The position numbers were made by a program, and so were the translations under genes. Below, in pieces: positions 46,023-58,166 of a stretch of DNA of 64,000 nt. Every line of letters starts with the position of its first letter. Position 1 is the first letter of the stretch. Under the pieces are notes generated by a model. That model made no database searches. It saw only the letters and a program-made list of their open reading frames with translations, and was not told the origin of the DNA. The stretch is from Clitoria ternatea (lineage: Eukaryota; Streptophyta; Magnoliopsida; Fabales; Fabaceae): the NCBI GenBank assembly GCA_037962975.1, contig CM075672.1, positions 51,654,501-51,718,500 of the forward strand, in the 5' to 3' direction.

Positions 46023-47616
46023 TGATGCTGAATCTCTGAGTCATTAACTTGGTGTGAAAATCTTGAATTAATATTAACTTAAAATGTAACTCTCAGAGGA
46101 TTTATTCTTTTGGCAAGCGCACCAATCGTTAAATTTGTAATATATTTGATCATTCCCATAGGGATTTGGTAATTACCTCAATCTTAGACTGATACAAGCT
46201 GAACCAACACAATACATATAAGATTCATTCTGTTTTTGTTGTTTTTATGCTTTCTATATTTTTGTATTTTTCAGAGACAAAATGAAAGATGAAATGTGAT
46301 TAATGGAAGATAGGTTAGGATTGCTTCAGCTTATAATTTCATCAAGAAACATGCAATTAAGGTTTACTCAAGCTTCAGACTCAAGAGGACAATCCGTAGA
46401 TGGTTACTCCCTAATTCCTTAGGTGAATAACACTAATTACTAAGCATTAAACCCTAATCCCTTAGGTGCTCAATTAACAGAGGAATCAAATGCGAAATTG
46501 GGGGTTGAAGCCTAACTATTCACCTAATTACTAGGCCTGAATTAGTTAAGAAGCTGGAAGTTACCTAAGCCTCAACCATGATTCCTCACTGATGAGTTTC
46601 TTCATCAGATCTGGATTTGTCAATCCAGCAAAGTAGATCCACTCCTCAGCTTGTTCTCCTCTTGATTAGAAGTTGACTTCCTCAATACACTTTCAAGAAT
46701 TCATTGCAAACCTTCACAATCCCAACCTTAGGGACTTAGAAACCCATAGACATGGACTCTGTCGAAGGAATGTGGAGAGACATGGATGAGAGAATTTAGA
46801 GAGAGAAAAGAACTAGAGAGAGATTAAAAATGAGAAAATGAATTATGTTGTATATACTGTGCTCTGTTCATCCTCTTTTTTACAGAGTATGTGCAAATAT
46901 ATAAAGCCCAATAACTAACTAACTAACTAACTTAATTAATTACTAAGAAAGCTTAATTAATAATTAAACTAACTAAACTAATTACATAATTACAAATAAA
47001 TAAATCATTACATCTCAGAACTTAAATTACTAATGTACAAAAGCAGAAGATCAGGCAGCAGGAAACAAAATGGTGCCGAGCGTCTTTTGGAGGGAACAAC
47101 AGCATTTAAATAACTACCTTCACGCTTGAGCATGAAGGGCTCTCGCTTGAGCGCTCGGATTATTCAATGCATTGTGTGAGTCACGCTTGAGCGTGAGCGT
47201 GGAAACTTGGGCGTGGTCGGTGTTTTGAAATCACGCTTAAGCATGCGTTTGCTCACTTGAGCGAGCTCGCGTTTTTTTTTCTTCTCTTTTCACGTTCTTT
47301 GCATGGCTCTCGCTTGAGCTTGCAGCCTTCAGCTTGAGCGTGACTTGTTCCTGCACCAATAAACAAATAATTGCCTAGCGTTTGTACGCTGGCTGTCCAA
47401 CGTTTGTACGCTGGGTTAGTGAAATTATAAATAAACATAATTTCTTAACTAATTAATGTTTTTAATCATTTTCTTACATAAATTAAACACTTTTGAAATA
47501 AATAAATAAAATACAAATTATTAACAATTTATTAAATAACAAAGCCAAACTAAACAATATTTAATGGATTATTTTAAATAAAAGGTGAAATAATTAAGTC
47601 TTTTCAAGACTTATCA
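46023..47616 (-). repeat. Element E 3' LTR (left)
   Basis: The 1594-bp copy, read minus, starts TGATAAGTCTTGAAAAG and ends GATTCAGCATCA. It contains a TTTATATATTTG promoter element (minus, near 46894-46905) and a cluster of CGCTTGAGCG palindromes (47120-47350), some of which have lost CpGs that the 5' LTR keeps. Confidence 0.95.
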
Positions 47617-47629
47617 CATCCCCAAACTT
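47617..47629 (-). promoter_or_regulatory. Polypurine tract of element E
   Basis: The minus strand reads AAGTTTGGGGATG directly before the LTR start TGATAAGTC. This form is typical for Athila elements, where it primes plus-strand synthesis. A second copy of the same motif is at 48358-48370. Confidence 0.8.
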
Positions 47630-49160
47630 AAAACTTGCTTGTCCTCAAGCAAAGACTCAGATTAATTAAATCAATTGCACTTACTCAAGACAATCCACAT
47701 TTCCTTAACTTAGTTCATACCATAATTATTGAATACCAATCATGCTTTCCTTTCGTAAATTCTGAAAATATAATTACTCACACCTCCTTTGGGAGACAAG
47801 TTGGTGATACTTTCCTCACTGGATTGGTGTTTCTCTCTTCTCTCAGTGTATAAGGTTAATTACATGTTCTCATCACCTGCATAATTGTTAGATCAATATA
47901 GGCTTGCAACAATTCTAAACATCATGAAATATGCTAGCACAATTGGATCAGTGAGGACTTTTTAAGCTTATAATGGGGTTAGGCTACAGGCTCTATTTTT
48001 GTTTTTCTAGTCAATGTTGGGTTAAAAGGTGTGCCCACTGATGCCTTGCCTCAATCTTAACTTAAATGCCTTAACTAACTAGATATTTTGTTTCATTATT
48101 TTTTTATATGAAGGACAACTCAATAACTTCTGGTGTTTTGCTCTCCCTTTTTTTCAGTCCTTTGGACTCTTTCTTTCTTTTCTCTTTTTCAAAATTTTTT
48201 TTTTTTCAATACCATTTTTTTGTGGTGCTTTGCACCTTCTTTCTTTGCTGATTTTTCACTTTTCTTTTGCTTTTGCTGTTCCTCCTTTCATTTCTCAAAA
48301 TCCTCCTCTATAATTAAGGTCAGAGTGTGTCCTTTAATTGTTGTTAGGCACACTCTTCATCCCCAAACTTAGAACTTGCTAGTCCCTAGCAATAAGATAA
48401 GACTCAACAGTTCATCAGTGGAACATCCAGGGATAATTTTCTTGGTTTTTCTTAGATAAATAGGCTTGTAGAGTTAGGTACATAATTAGAATGAAAGGGT
48501 CTCAGGCTCAAAATATAATTATTGGGTCAAAGGATAATTAATAATATTAGGATGGCTAATTTTGGCCCTGGCTAGATTAACAAAGAAGGCCTTCATCATT
48601 TCCAATTAGCAAACATATAATCATTTAGCAAGCACTGAAGCAAATTCTGTCTCACTAACTAGAATGCAGGCTCACTCAGAAAAGAATTAATAAAGGCTCA
48701 AAAGCTAAGAATATAACAGGTAATCAGCCAATCATGTCCCCAAACTTAATGCAAGATTATAACTCAGATTGCTAACTAGCATGATAATATAGGATTGAAA
48801 TAGTTATGGACAGGGATCATGAATCAAGCAATGCCAATCAATTAATTTATCCAATTAATGCCTGAGAATCAGCAAACTTTAACTTATTAAGATGGATTCT
48901 AAATTAAACATAATTAATATAACTTATCAATCAATAAGACAAAAGGATAAACTACTTCCTTTTTTACCTGAATGGCAGTGTCTGGTAGGAAATTGTTTGG
49001 AATGGAGTGCATGAACTTAACAATACAAAAGATATAATAACAAACAATTTAACATAGAAATAAAGTTCCATTACAACTGAAAAGGGAAATACATTGTTCA
49101 AGGAAATATTTACGCATAAAGTCATTACAAAGAAGCATCATAACATAAACACGGAGTAAA
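47630..49160 (-). other. Element E 3' non-coding region with a second PPT-like site
   Basis: It is AT-rich and holds a duplicate of the polypurine motif and its neighbourhood (48358-48395), a T-rich stretch at 48130-48250 and no credible open frame. Confidence 0.6.
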
Positions 49161-49163
49161 ATA

Positions 49164-50530
49164 TCAGTCATCCTCTTCTTCATTGTCTTCACTCATGGAC
49201 TCATCATCATCTTGCTCAGGAGAGGGTGGAAATTCAGCTGCTAAGGGTGTGTCATCAGGGGGAATGGTGAATCCAATGGAAGCCAACCATGAATCTCTGT
49301 TAGGTGGAACTCCCATTTCTTCAGTGTGATCCACATTCAATTTGGTGGCAATCTTTCTCAGCATAAGATCATGGTTCAGGACCAGATCATAGGTTCCTAG
49401 CTGCATCTTCTTCATAACCCGCAGTTCCTGCAATATCATGGAAATATCAGAAGAAGGACCTGCTCCTGTTGGAGGTGGTGGTGCAAAAGATATTGATTGA
49501 GGTTGCCTTGGACGCTTGGGCTCTTGAGGCATAAAATTGTCAATGTGGTTTATCAGTCATTGCTTATCCATAATCCTCTTAGGCTTTACCTTTGTCAGTT
49601 CAGCATAATTCACCATAGCCTGATTCTTGCGGGCTAACAGTGTGATAACAGAGCAATATGGCAATTGAAGATTCTTTTCAAGGTTTTTCATCATCTCCTC
49701 CAGTATTAACTCACCCAGATATACATACAAACCTTTCATCAGGTAGCAAATCAAGACCAACCTCTTAATGGTAATCTCAGTAGCATGTAACACAGGTTGC
49801 AAAGATGATAGGATATAGTGGCACCACAAAAGGGGAAGGTGATTCAGACAATTCTTCCTGACACTTTTTGGTACACCATTAACCCGTGTCAAATATGAAG
49901 CTCCCTGTTCACAGCATTCCTCTAATATTTCTTTCCTAAGATTTTCATTTTCAGCCCTATGAAAAATATCTACCTTCCATGTGTAGTGACAACCTTCTTC
50001 TTCCAATATAGGTATGTGCAACAGCTTATTCAAAATGTTACCAGTTAGAGGAATGGTGACTCCTCTTAGGAAAGAAGAAAAAGGAAATTTATCCTCTATA
50101 GAATGAGTCCTTAGATTGGCATAAAATTCTCTAGTGAGTTCCTAGTATTCTCTAGTGAGTTCCTAGTAGCCATTGCCTAAATTCTCATTAAAGAACTGCC
50201 ATCCCTTTCAATCATAGCAGCTTGCACATTAACATCAGCATATTTTTCACCATCAAGGACCAGAGCTCTGTCCCTGATTACTCCTCTGGTTTTAAACTTT
50301 TTCTCATACTCTTGGGCAGCCTTAAAATCTCTAAACCTATGCCCATCAAAACTTTCAGCTGCCTGGGATTTATTTCTCTCGCTCAGACTTTGACTTGGTT
50401 TAGGTGGTGGAGAATCAGAAATACTGACAGTAACCACCCCCTTTCCTTTATCTTTTGGGGTTTTCTTCACATTTTCCACTTCAATAATTTGTTCAGGTTT
50501 TTTCAAAAATCTTTGTGATCTTCTTCTCAT
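49164..50530 (-). pseudogene. Element E third ORF (putative plant transposon protein domain, Athila 3' ORF)
   Basis: Three consecutive open pieces (50530-50177, 50033-49557, 49532-49164) form one protein broken by shifts. It opens MRRRSQRFLKKPEQIIEVEN with FRDFKAAQEYEKKFKTRGVI, then REFYANLRTHS (50173-50100), a middle part with LHIPILEEEGCHYTW and KRLVLICYLMKGLYVYLGEL, and an acidic tail SEDNEEEDD. Similar ORFs downstream of integrase occur in legume Athila-like elements; their function is not settled, and I see no convincing signal peptide or fusion peptide to call it an envelope. A 21-bp tandem duplication at 50127-50168 lies where the first piece fails. Confidence 0.7.
50127..50168. repeat. 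21-bp tandem duplication in the third ORF of element E
   Basis: TTCTCTAGTGAGTTCCTAGTA is repeated exactly back-to-back. It adds seven codons or a stop depending on frame, and coincides with a break in the reading of the ORF. Confidence 0.85.
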
Positions 50531-50993
50531 TGTGAGTGGTAAAAATGGTGGTTAAAAAGCCTAAATGAAAATAAGTACAAAAACCAAACAATCACAGCAA
50601 ACTGAGAAATGTAAGATGAATGGCTATGAACAATGAAAGAATTTTGACAATGAAACAGTAAAATATTAACTATGTAACTAAGAATTGAAAGAAAGAAATA
50701 AAAAGATGGTACCTTTCTCAGGAATCAGAAGTTTCAGCGTGTGCTTTTTTTTTCTCTTCAAAAACCCAAGGTTCAGTGTAGGAGTTTAGGGTTTGTACAC
50801 TGAGGGTGTTTTATAATGTTGAACCCACTACCTGAGATACACGTAAGTATGCAGAAATATTGGCCTACCAACACCCAAATTAAATCACATAAAAAGCATC
50901 AGGTATAATATTCGCTCGAGCGTGTCATACCCCGCTCAAGCGCCAAACAAATAGCATCAGGTATCTTCAATATGGCACTCTCGCTCAAGCTCA
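50531..50993 (-). other. Element E spacer upstream of its third ORF
   Basis: Non-coding, with the first CGCT palindromes at 50910-50990. Its last 25 bp (50969-50993) recur at 51894-51918. Confidence 0.6.
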
Positions 50994-51893
50994 CATACCG
51001 AGTGGATGAGAGACCGAGTGAATGAAGGGCCGAGTAAGAGATCGGGTGAGGAACGAAAGAGTGACAGAATGAAAGTGGATGAAAGAACAAGTGAATGAAG
51101 GACCGAGTGGAAGAGATACCGAGTGGATGAAGGGCTGAGTGATTGAAGGGCCGAGTGATGGAGAAAAATACCGAGTGATGGGTGAGAGACCGAGAAAGAG
51201 ATCGGGTGAGGGGTGAGGGATGAGGAAACCGAGAGAAGGAGACACAAGTGAAAGAGAGACCGAGAGGGAGAGACGAGTGAAAGATATACCGAGTGGATGA
51301 AGAGACCAAGAAAGATATCGGGTGAGGAACGAAAGAGTGAAAGAACGAGTGGAAGACCGAATGAATGAAGAGCCGAGTGATTGAAGAAAGATACCGAGTG
51401 ATGGGTGAGAAAACCGAGAAAGAGATCGGGTGAGGGAATGAGAGACTGAGTGAATGAAGGAACGACTGTAGAGAGGGCTGAGTGAATGGAAGGACGACTG
51501 AATGAAAGAACGACTGCAGAGAGGGGCCGAGTGAATGGAAGGACGACTGAATGAAAGAATGATTGTAGAGAGGGGCCGAGTGAATAGAAGGTCGACTGCA
51601 GAGAGGGAGAGACAAGTGAAAGAGATACCGAGTGGATGAAGGATCGAGAAAGAGATAGAATGAGAGTGCATGAAAGAACGAATGAAAGAGATACCGAGTG
51701 GATGAAGGATGAGTGATTGAAGTGAGAGACCGAGTTAATGAAGTGCCGAGTGAGGAATTTCCAAATGACATGCATGCCCTCCATTACATAAAACCGGTTT
51801 TCTTAAAGCCCCCCCTTCGGTCCAACATCAAAGTTTGGGGGGATGTTAGAACTTTCTGGTCGGTAAGGGTCAAGCGTGAGTATCAGTGGCTTG
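50994..51893. repeat. CCGAGTG-rich low-complexity block inside element E, flanked by 25-bp direct repeats
   Basis: Irregular units of 15-30 bp built from ACCGAGTGGATGAAGG, GACCGAGTGAATGAAGG and GAAAGAGATACCGAGTG fill the first 770 bp. Because the block is purine-biased, it reads open in several minus frames (up to 290 codons of Ser/Leu/His repeats), which I take as chance. It ends with a plus-strand AAGTTTGGGGGGATG (51831-51845). Confidence 0.85.
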
Positions 51894-52475
51894 AATATGG
51901 CACTCTCGCTCAAGCTCATAATAGCACGCTTGAGCGAGAAAATGAACAGTAGATCCTCAGCCCCGATCGCTTTCAAGCGAGAGCATGAGGCGCTTAAGCG
52001 TGCCACTACAAGGTTCAAGCGTGAGCATCAAGCACTTACAAACGAGCTCATGCTCAGGTGAGGGTAGTATGCGCTCAAGCGCAAGGAGGAACAGATCAAT
52101 CACGCTCAAGCGTGGTAAGCTTCCGCTTAAGCATGGAGGAACAACACGAGCTTCTCGCTTAAGCTTAAATGGTTTTTGCTTGAGCGAGCAGACAAATCTT
52201 TAATAATTTGGATTCTGTATTAAATTTGCTTAAGCGCAAAGTGTTTCGCTTGAGTGAAATAAAAGAAATGGATGCACTCGCTTACGCTCACAGTGTACTC
52301 ACTTGAGCGAACAGAAGGAATTAGCATCAGACACCATTCATGCTCAAGCGAGAAAGGATCGCGCTCAAGCGCCACAGTATATAACTAGTCACGCTCAGGC
52401 GCCAATAGAATTCGCTCAAGCGCCTATACAATCAGGAGGTCACGCTTAAGCGCAATAGATTCGCTCAAGCGAATA
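51894..52475. repeat. Cluster of CGCTYRAGCG palindromes in element E
   Basis: About 20 copies of CGCTCAAGCG / CGCTTGAGCG and degenerate forms lie in 580 bp. Intact ones include CACGCTCAAGCGTG (52101-52114), TGCGCTCAAGCGCA (52070-52083), GCGCTCAAGCGC (52361-52372) and TTCGCTCAAGCGAA (52460-52473). The two bases outside the core differ between copies but stay self-complementary. Confidence 0.9.
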
Positions 52476-52575
52476 AGGCACCTGATTCTAATTCTAACTA
52501 AGGAATGAATAAGTATGAACACTGAAACCTTATTCAAGAATTCACAAATTTATTCATACTTTATTCACAAACATT

Positions 52576-54291
52576 TTAGTTTTCTTTTATTATTTCAAAC
52601 ACAAAAACACAAAATGTAAGAACAAAATGTAGGGTTTCCTCCCTAAAGCGCTTCTTTAAGGTCACTAGCTTGACCTTCTGGCACCTAAAAAGATGCATGC
52701 AGCAACGTGGAGGCTCTCCTCCAAAGTAGAGTTTGAGTCTTTGGCCATTCATCTTAAAAGTTCTATCAGTGGTTGGGTCTTTCAATTCAATTGCACCATG
52801 AGGAAAGACTTCATTCATAATAAAAGGTCCAGACCACTTAGATCTAAGCTTTCCTGGAAAAAGTCTCAGTCTAGAATTGAATAACAAGACCTTATCATCC
52901 TTTTGAAACTCTTTTTTATTTATCCACTTATCATGCCACCTCTTAGTTTTCTCTTTATAAATGGAAGCACTCTGATAAGCATTGAGTCTAAACTCCTCAA
53001 GTTCATGGAGTTTTAGGACTCTTTCCTCTTAAGATTGGTCAACATCCATATTTAACAGCTTTGTGGCCCACCATGCCTTATGTTCTAACTCCACAGGGAG
53101 ATGGCAAGCCTTACCATAAACTAACTGATAAGGAGACATGCCAATAGGAGTTTTAAATGTTGTCCTATAGGCCCACAATGCATCATTCAATCTCACAGAC
53201 CAATCTTTCCTAGACTTCCCTACCACTTTCTCTAAAATTCTTTTAATTTCTCTATTAGAAAGCTCAACTTGTCCACAAGTTTGTGGATGGTATGGAGTAG
53301 ATATCTTATGCAGTACCTCATAGTGTCTCAGAGCTTTTTCCATGATTTTATTACAGAAATGTGACCCTCTATCACTAATGAAGACTCTAGGGACTCCAAA
53401 TCTAGAGAAAATGTTTTTCTTTATGAACCTAAGCACCACGTGTGCATCATTGGTTCTGGTAGGGATTGCCTCCACCCACTTGGAGATATAATCCACAGCA
53501 ACAAGGATATATTCATTGGAGAATGACTTTGGGAATGGTCCCATGAAGTCAATGCCCCAAACATCAAATAACTCCACAACTAAAATATTTATCAAAGGCA
53601 TGCCAGCTTTAGCAGAGAGACCTCCACTTCTTTGACACTTATCACACCTTTGAACATACATTTTAGCATCCTGAAAAATGGTTGGCCAATAAAAGCCACT
53701 TTGTAAGACTTTTGCTGCTGTTCTGGAGGCACCATGGTGTCCTCCATAATAGGAGTCATTGCAATGCCACAAGAGCCTTTCCTGCTCAGATTCAGGCACA
53801 CATCTCCTGATAACTCCATCTATTCCTATCTTATAAAGAAATGGATCATCCCAAAGAAAGGTTTTACTGTCATGAAAGAATTTTTTCTTTATTTGAGATG
53901 TCCAACCTTCAGGTACCACAGAGGAACTTTTAAAGTTGGCCATATCAGCATACCATGGCCCTGGGATAATTGCCATCAACCTCTCATCTAGAAATTCTTC
54001 TTTAATTAAAATAGAATCAGATTCACCTTCCAGATGAGATAATTGATCAGCAACTGAGTTTTCTACTCCCTTTTTGTCTCTTGTTTCTAAATCAAACTCC
54101 TGGAGTAAAAGAACCCACCTGATCAACCTTGGCTTAGATTCCTTTTTAGCTAGCAAGTACTTAATTGCTGAATGATCTGTATACACAATGACCTTAGCAC
54201 CAATCAAGTAAACTCTAAATTTATCAAATGCATACACCACAGCAAGAATTTCTTTTTTAGTAGTGGTGTAATTTATTTGATTCTCATTCAA
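52576..54291 (-). pseudogene. Element E RNase H (C-part) and integrase
   Basis: The 420-codon frame 54291-53029 starts NENQINYTTTKKEILAVVYA (RNase H, with YTDHSAIKYLLAKKE). The integrase follows: zinc region H..H..C-x2-C (residues about 176-219, RCDKCQRSG), catalytic D248 (WGIDFMGPF), D307 (FISDRGSHF) and E343 (GQVELSNREIKR), spacing D58D35E. All catalytic residues are present. A TAA at 53029-53031 interrupts the C-terminus; the same frame then reads EERVLKLHELEEFR and ends with RLFPGKLRSKWSGPF (52887-52576). One frameshift joins it to the RT frame near 54330. Confidence 0.93.
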
Positions 54292-57060
54292 TACTTTGCT
54301 AGCATAATAAATCCATGTGTTAATTTTTCTTTCTTCTGACCCAGCACAGCTCCTACAGCAAAATCACTTGCATCACACATTAGTTCAAATGGTAAAGACC
54401 AATCAGGTGCTGCAAGGATTAGAGCTGAAGTCAATCTCTGTTTCAAATTTTTGAAAGCCTTGACACAGTTTTCATCAAACACAAAAATATTATCTTTCAC
54501 AAGTAAATCAGTCAAAGGCTTAGCTATTTTTGAAAAATCTTTTATAAATCTCCTATAAAAGCCAGCACATCCTAAGAAACTTCTCCCTCCTTTCACATTG
54601 ATTAGAGGAGGAAGTTTTTCAATGATATCAATCTTGGCTCTATCTACCTGAATGCCCTCAGTAGAGATTTTATGGCCAAGGACTATCCCTCCTTTAACCA
54701 TAAAATGACACTTTTCCCAGTTAAGGACAAGATTAGTCTCCTGACATCTCACCAGCACCTTAGATAGGTTGTTGAGGCATATATCAAAACTACTTCCAAA
54801 CACAGAGAAATCATCCATGAATACTTCAATGAAATTCTCTACCATGTCCCCGAAAATTGCCAGCATACACCTTTGAAAAGTTGCTGGTGCATTGCACAAA
54901 CCAAATGGCATGCGCCTATAAGCAAAGATTCTATAGGGACAGGTGAAGGTTGTCTTCTCTTGATCTTTTGGATCAACCACAATTTGGTTGTAACCAGAAT
55001 ATCCATCAAGAAAGCAGTAATACTCATGACCTGACAGTCTCTCAAGCATTTGGTCTACAAATGGTAAAAGAAAGTGGTCTTTCCTAGTGGAGTCATTAAG
55101 CCTTCTATAATCTATACACATTCTCCAACCTGTAGTCGGTCTAGTGGCAATGACTTCATATTTTGGATTTTTAACAGTGGTCATCCCTCCTTTCTTAGGC
55201 ACCACTTGGACTGGACTGATCCAAGCGCTGTCCGAGATAGGATAGATAATTCCTACATCAAGAAGTTTAACCACCTCTTTCCTTACAGCTTCTTTCATTA
55301 TGGGGATTAATCTTCTTTGTGGCTGAACAACAAGGGAGTATTCATCTTCCATTAAAATTTTATGCATACAAAATGATGGACTAATTCCCTTTAAGTCAGA
55401 AATGTTCCAGCCAATAGCAGACTCATGTTTCCTTAAAACCCCTATCAATTTTTCTACATCCTCATCTTTTAAATCAGCATTGATGATTACAGGGTATGAT
55501 TTATCATCTCTTAGGAAAACATATTTCAAATGAGAAGGCAAAGGTTTTAATTCATGTTTTTCTTCAGACACTTCCTTACCTTTCTCAAGTTCAGTATTAT
55601 TCAAATTTTCTTTCTTCTCATTTTCAAACTCACCTACTTCACATGCTTCAAGTAGGTTCAGTAATTCAAAATGTGAGTCATTTAACTCCTCAGTCTCAGA
55701 GTCAAAATCATCCTCCAAAAAGGCTTGTAAAACCTCTTCTTCAGTTTTTAACAGCATAGGAGTCTTATAACTTTTAATTTCTTCAATCATAAAACAATTC
55801 ATCTTCTCAGCTGGATGTTTCATAGCATTAAAGACATTAAAAGTTAATTGCTCCTCTTGAACTCTCAGCATGAGTTCACCCTTTTCTACATCAATTAATG
55901 CTCTACCTGTAGCTAAAAAGGGTCTTCCTAGAATCAATGGAATTTCTTTGTCAGCTTCTATATCCAAGACTACAAAATCTGCTGAGAATATAAACTTATC
56001 TACCTTAACTAATAGATCTTCCAGCATCCCATGAGGATATTTAATGGACCTATCTGCCAACTGCAAAGACATGCGAGTTGGTTGCAGGTCATTAATTCCT
56101 AACTTCTTCATTAAAGATAAAGGCATCAAGTTTATGCTAGCTCCTAGATCACATAAGGCACTTTCTACATGAACATCCCCTATTGCACAAGGTATTGTAA
56201 AAGATCCAGGATCTTCCAGCTTCTGAGGGAGTTTCTTTTGAATAATTGCACTGTACTCTTGAGTGAGAGCAATCATCTCATCTCCCTTAAGCTTCCTCTT
56301 CTTAGATAGAAGTTCTTTCAAAAATTTAGCATATGAAGGCATCTCCTGCAATGCCTCAGCAAAGGGAATATTTATGTGAAGCTTTTTAAACACATCTAAG
56401 AACTTAGCAAACTTTTGCTCCTCTATTTGTTTCTTAAATCTATGTGGAAATGGAGCATTCTTTAATTTCTCAGGAGTTAGCTTAGATGCTTCCTCCAAGA
56501 TCAAATCAACCTTTTTCTTTTTCTTTTGATGGACTTGATTTTCTTTTTCTTTTTCTGTTTCTGCTTCATTTTCAATTCTATTATTATCTTGCTCACTTTC
56601 CTGCTCTTTTTCTTTTTCAGTATCTTTTCCTAAACTATTCTCTTGACTTGGAGTAGGAATAAGAACTTTCCCACTCCTGGTAGTTATTGCTTTGCAATGT
56701 TCCCTTGGATTTACCTCAGTATCTCCAGGAAAATTACCTGATTGTCTTTCAGCTAATTGTTTCGACAACTGTCCAACTTGATTTTCTAAATTTCTAATGG
56801 ACGCTTCTTGATTTTTAAAACTGGCCTGAATGAACTGAGACAGCACATTCTCAAGTTCTGATTTCTCTTTAGAAGGAGGGGGAAGAGATTGTTGTGATCT
56901 ATTTGTGGTTTGATTTTGTGGCATGTTTTGATTCAAATGTGGACCTTTCTGCCATGAAAAATTGGGGTGATTCCTATAGTTAGGATTAAAGGAATTGGAG
57001 GGATAATTCCTTTGAAATTGTTGCTGCCCCATATAATTCACTTGTTCAGCAGCACATTGG
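54292..57060 (-). pseudogene. Element E gag C-part, protease and reverse transcriptase
   Basis: A 917-codon frame covers the Gag C-part (NYRNHPNFSW), a Lys/Glu-rich linker, aspartic protease with ESALCDLGASINLMP at about residue 297 (Athila proteases have D-L-G), ILGRPFLATGRALID, and RT with GWRMCIDYRRLN, the palm motif FMDDFSVFG at about residue 741, and the thumb. The frame ends near 54288 by a shift just before RNase H. A shift near 57055 separates it from upstream gag, so translation as one polyprotein is no longer possible. Confidence 0.93.
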
Positions 57061-58015
57061 GATCACACATTTCATTTTCATGATCTCCACCACAAAAATC
57101 ACAGCTTATCATACAAACTTGACTAGGCTTTTAAAGTTCTAAAATCTGTACACTTAATTTCTCTAAAGCCTGAGTCATCAACTTACTTTGAGCCAAATAA
57201 GCATCCTGTGCTTCCAATTCTAGTATCCCTCTCTTAGGGATTTGGCTCCTTTCACTTACTAAACATTCATTAGAAGCCATAACATCTATCAGCTTTATAG
57301 CTTCTTCTACTGTTTTGGTCGTTAATGAACCTCCAGCTGAGGCATCAATCAAGACCCTAGTAACTGGTCTTACACCATTATAAAATATAGTAACTTGTTG
57401 CACATCAGTGATTTGATGATAAGGACATTTCCTCAAACTCTCTTTATATCTATCCCATGCTTCCAGTAGAGATTCACCCTCTCTCTGTTGGAAACAAGTG
57501 ATTTCAGTGCGCAACTTAGCATACTTGGAAGGAGGGAAGTACTTAATCAAAAATTTTCTTTGTAAATCCTCCCAAGTGGAAATACTACCTCTTGGTTGGC
57601 TTTGCAACCAATCTTTTGCTCTGTCCCTTAAAGAAAAAGGAAATAATCTCAGTCTTATTGCCTCTTCAGGGACTCTATTCATTTTCACAGTATCACAAAT
57701 TTGGAGGAAGGTTGCTAGATGCAAATTTGGATCCTCAACCTCACTTCCTCCGAATTGATCATTTCTAACCAACTACAATAAAGCCGGTTTAAGTACAAAA
57801 TTATTGGCTGCAATTGGAGGCCTAAGGATGCTAGATTGCAATCCTTCTTCAGTAGGCCTAGAGTAATCACCTAGTGTAACTCTCCTCTGTTCCATTTCTT
57901 TCTGCTCTTTTTGCTTTTTCTCCTTTCTAAGCTTACGCTCTAACAAATCAATATCAGGATCAAAGAAGAAAGGCTCTCCTCTGTTCCTTGACTGCATACA
58001 CCAAATGTTAGACAC
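57061..58015 (-). pseudogene. Element E gag N-part with capsid and CCHC knuckle
   Basis: Reading leftward: an N-terminal basic region (MEQRRVTLGDYSRP), then PPIAANNFVLKPALL, a TAG in place of a Gln codon (57773-57775), and the capsid (QFGGSEVEDPNLHLATFLQI; FPFSLRDRAKDWLQSQP; LIKYFPPSKYAKLR; ESLLEAWDRYKESLRKCP). After a stop at about 57131 the same region gives CDFCGGDHENEMC, a C-x2-C-x3-H-x4-C knuckle. The match to Athila gag is clear. Confidence 0.92.
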
Positions 58016-58166
58016 AAAAATAATTCACAGCTACTGCAACAGCTACACAAAAACAAACTACTACCACTATACTAAAAACAAGAATCAAACTACTTACTAA
58101 ATGCAAAAACAAAATTAAATGGTTCAGTCTAGTACCGGTCCAAGGATTATTGATATTACTCAACAA

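Noticed and set aside
49164..50530. Envelope protein in element E
   Set aside because: The position fits Athila env-like ORFs, but I see no signal peptide, furin-type site or fusion peptide, so I name it only as a third ORF.
50899..51784. Three long minus-strand open frames of 226-290 codons
   Set aside because: They are Ser/Leu/His repeats in overlapping frames over a purine-rich tandem block; no single frame is favoured.
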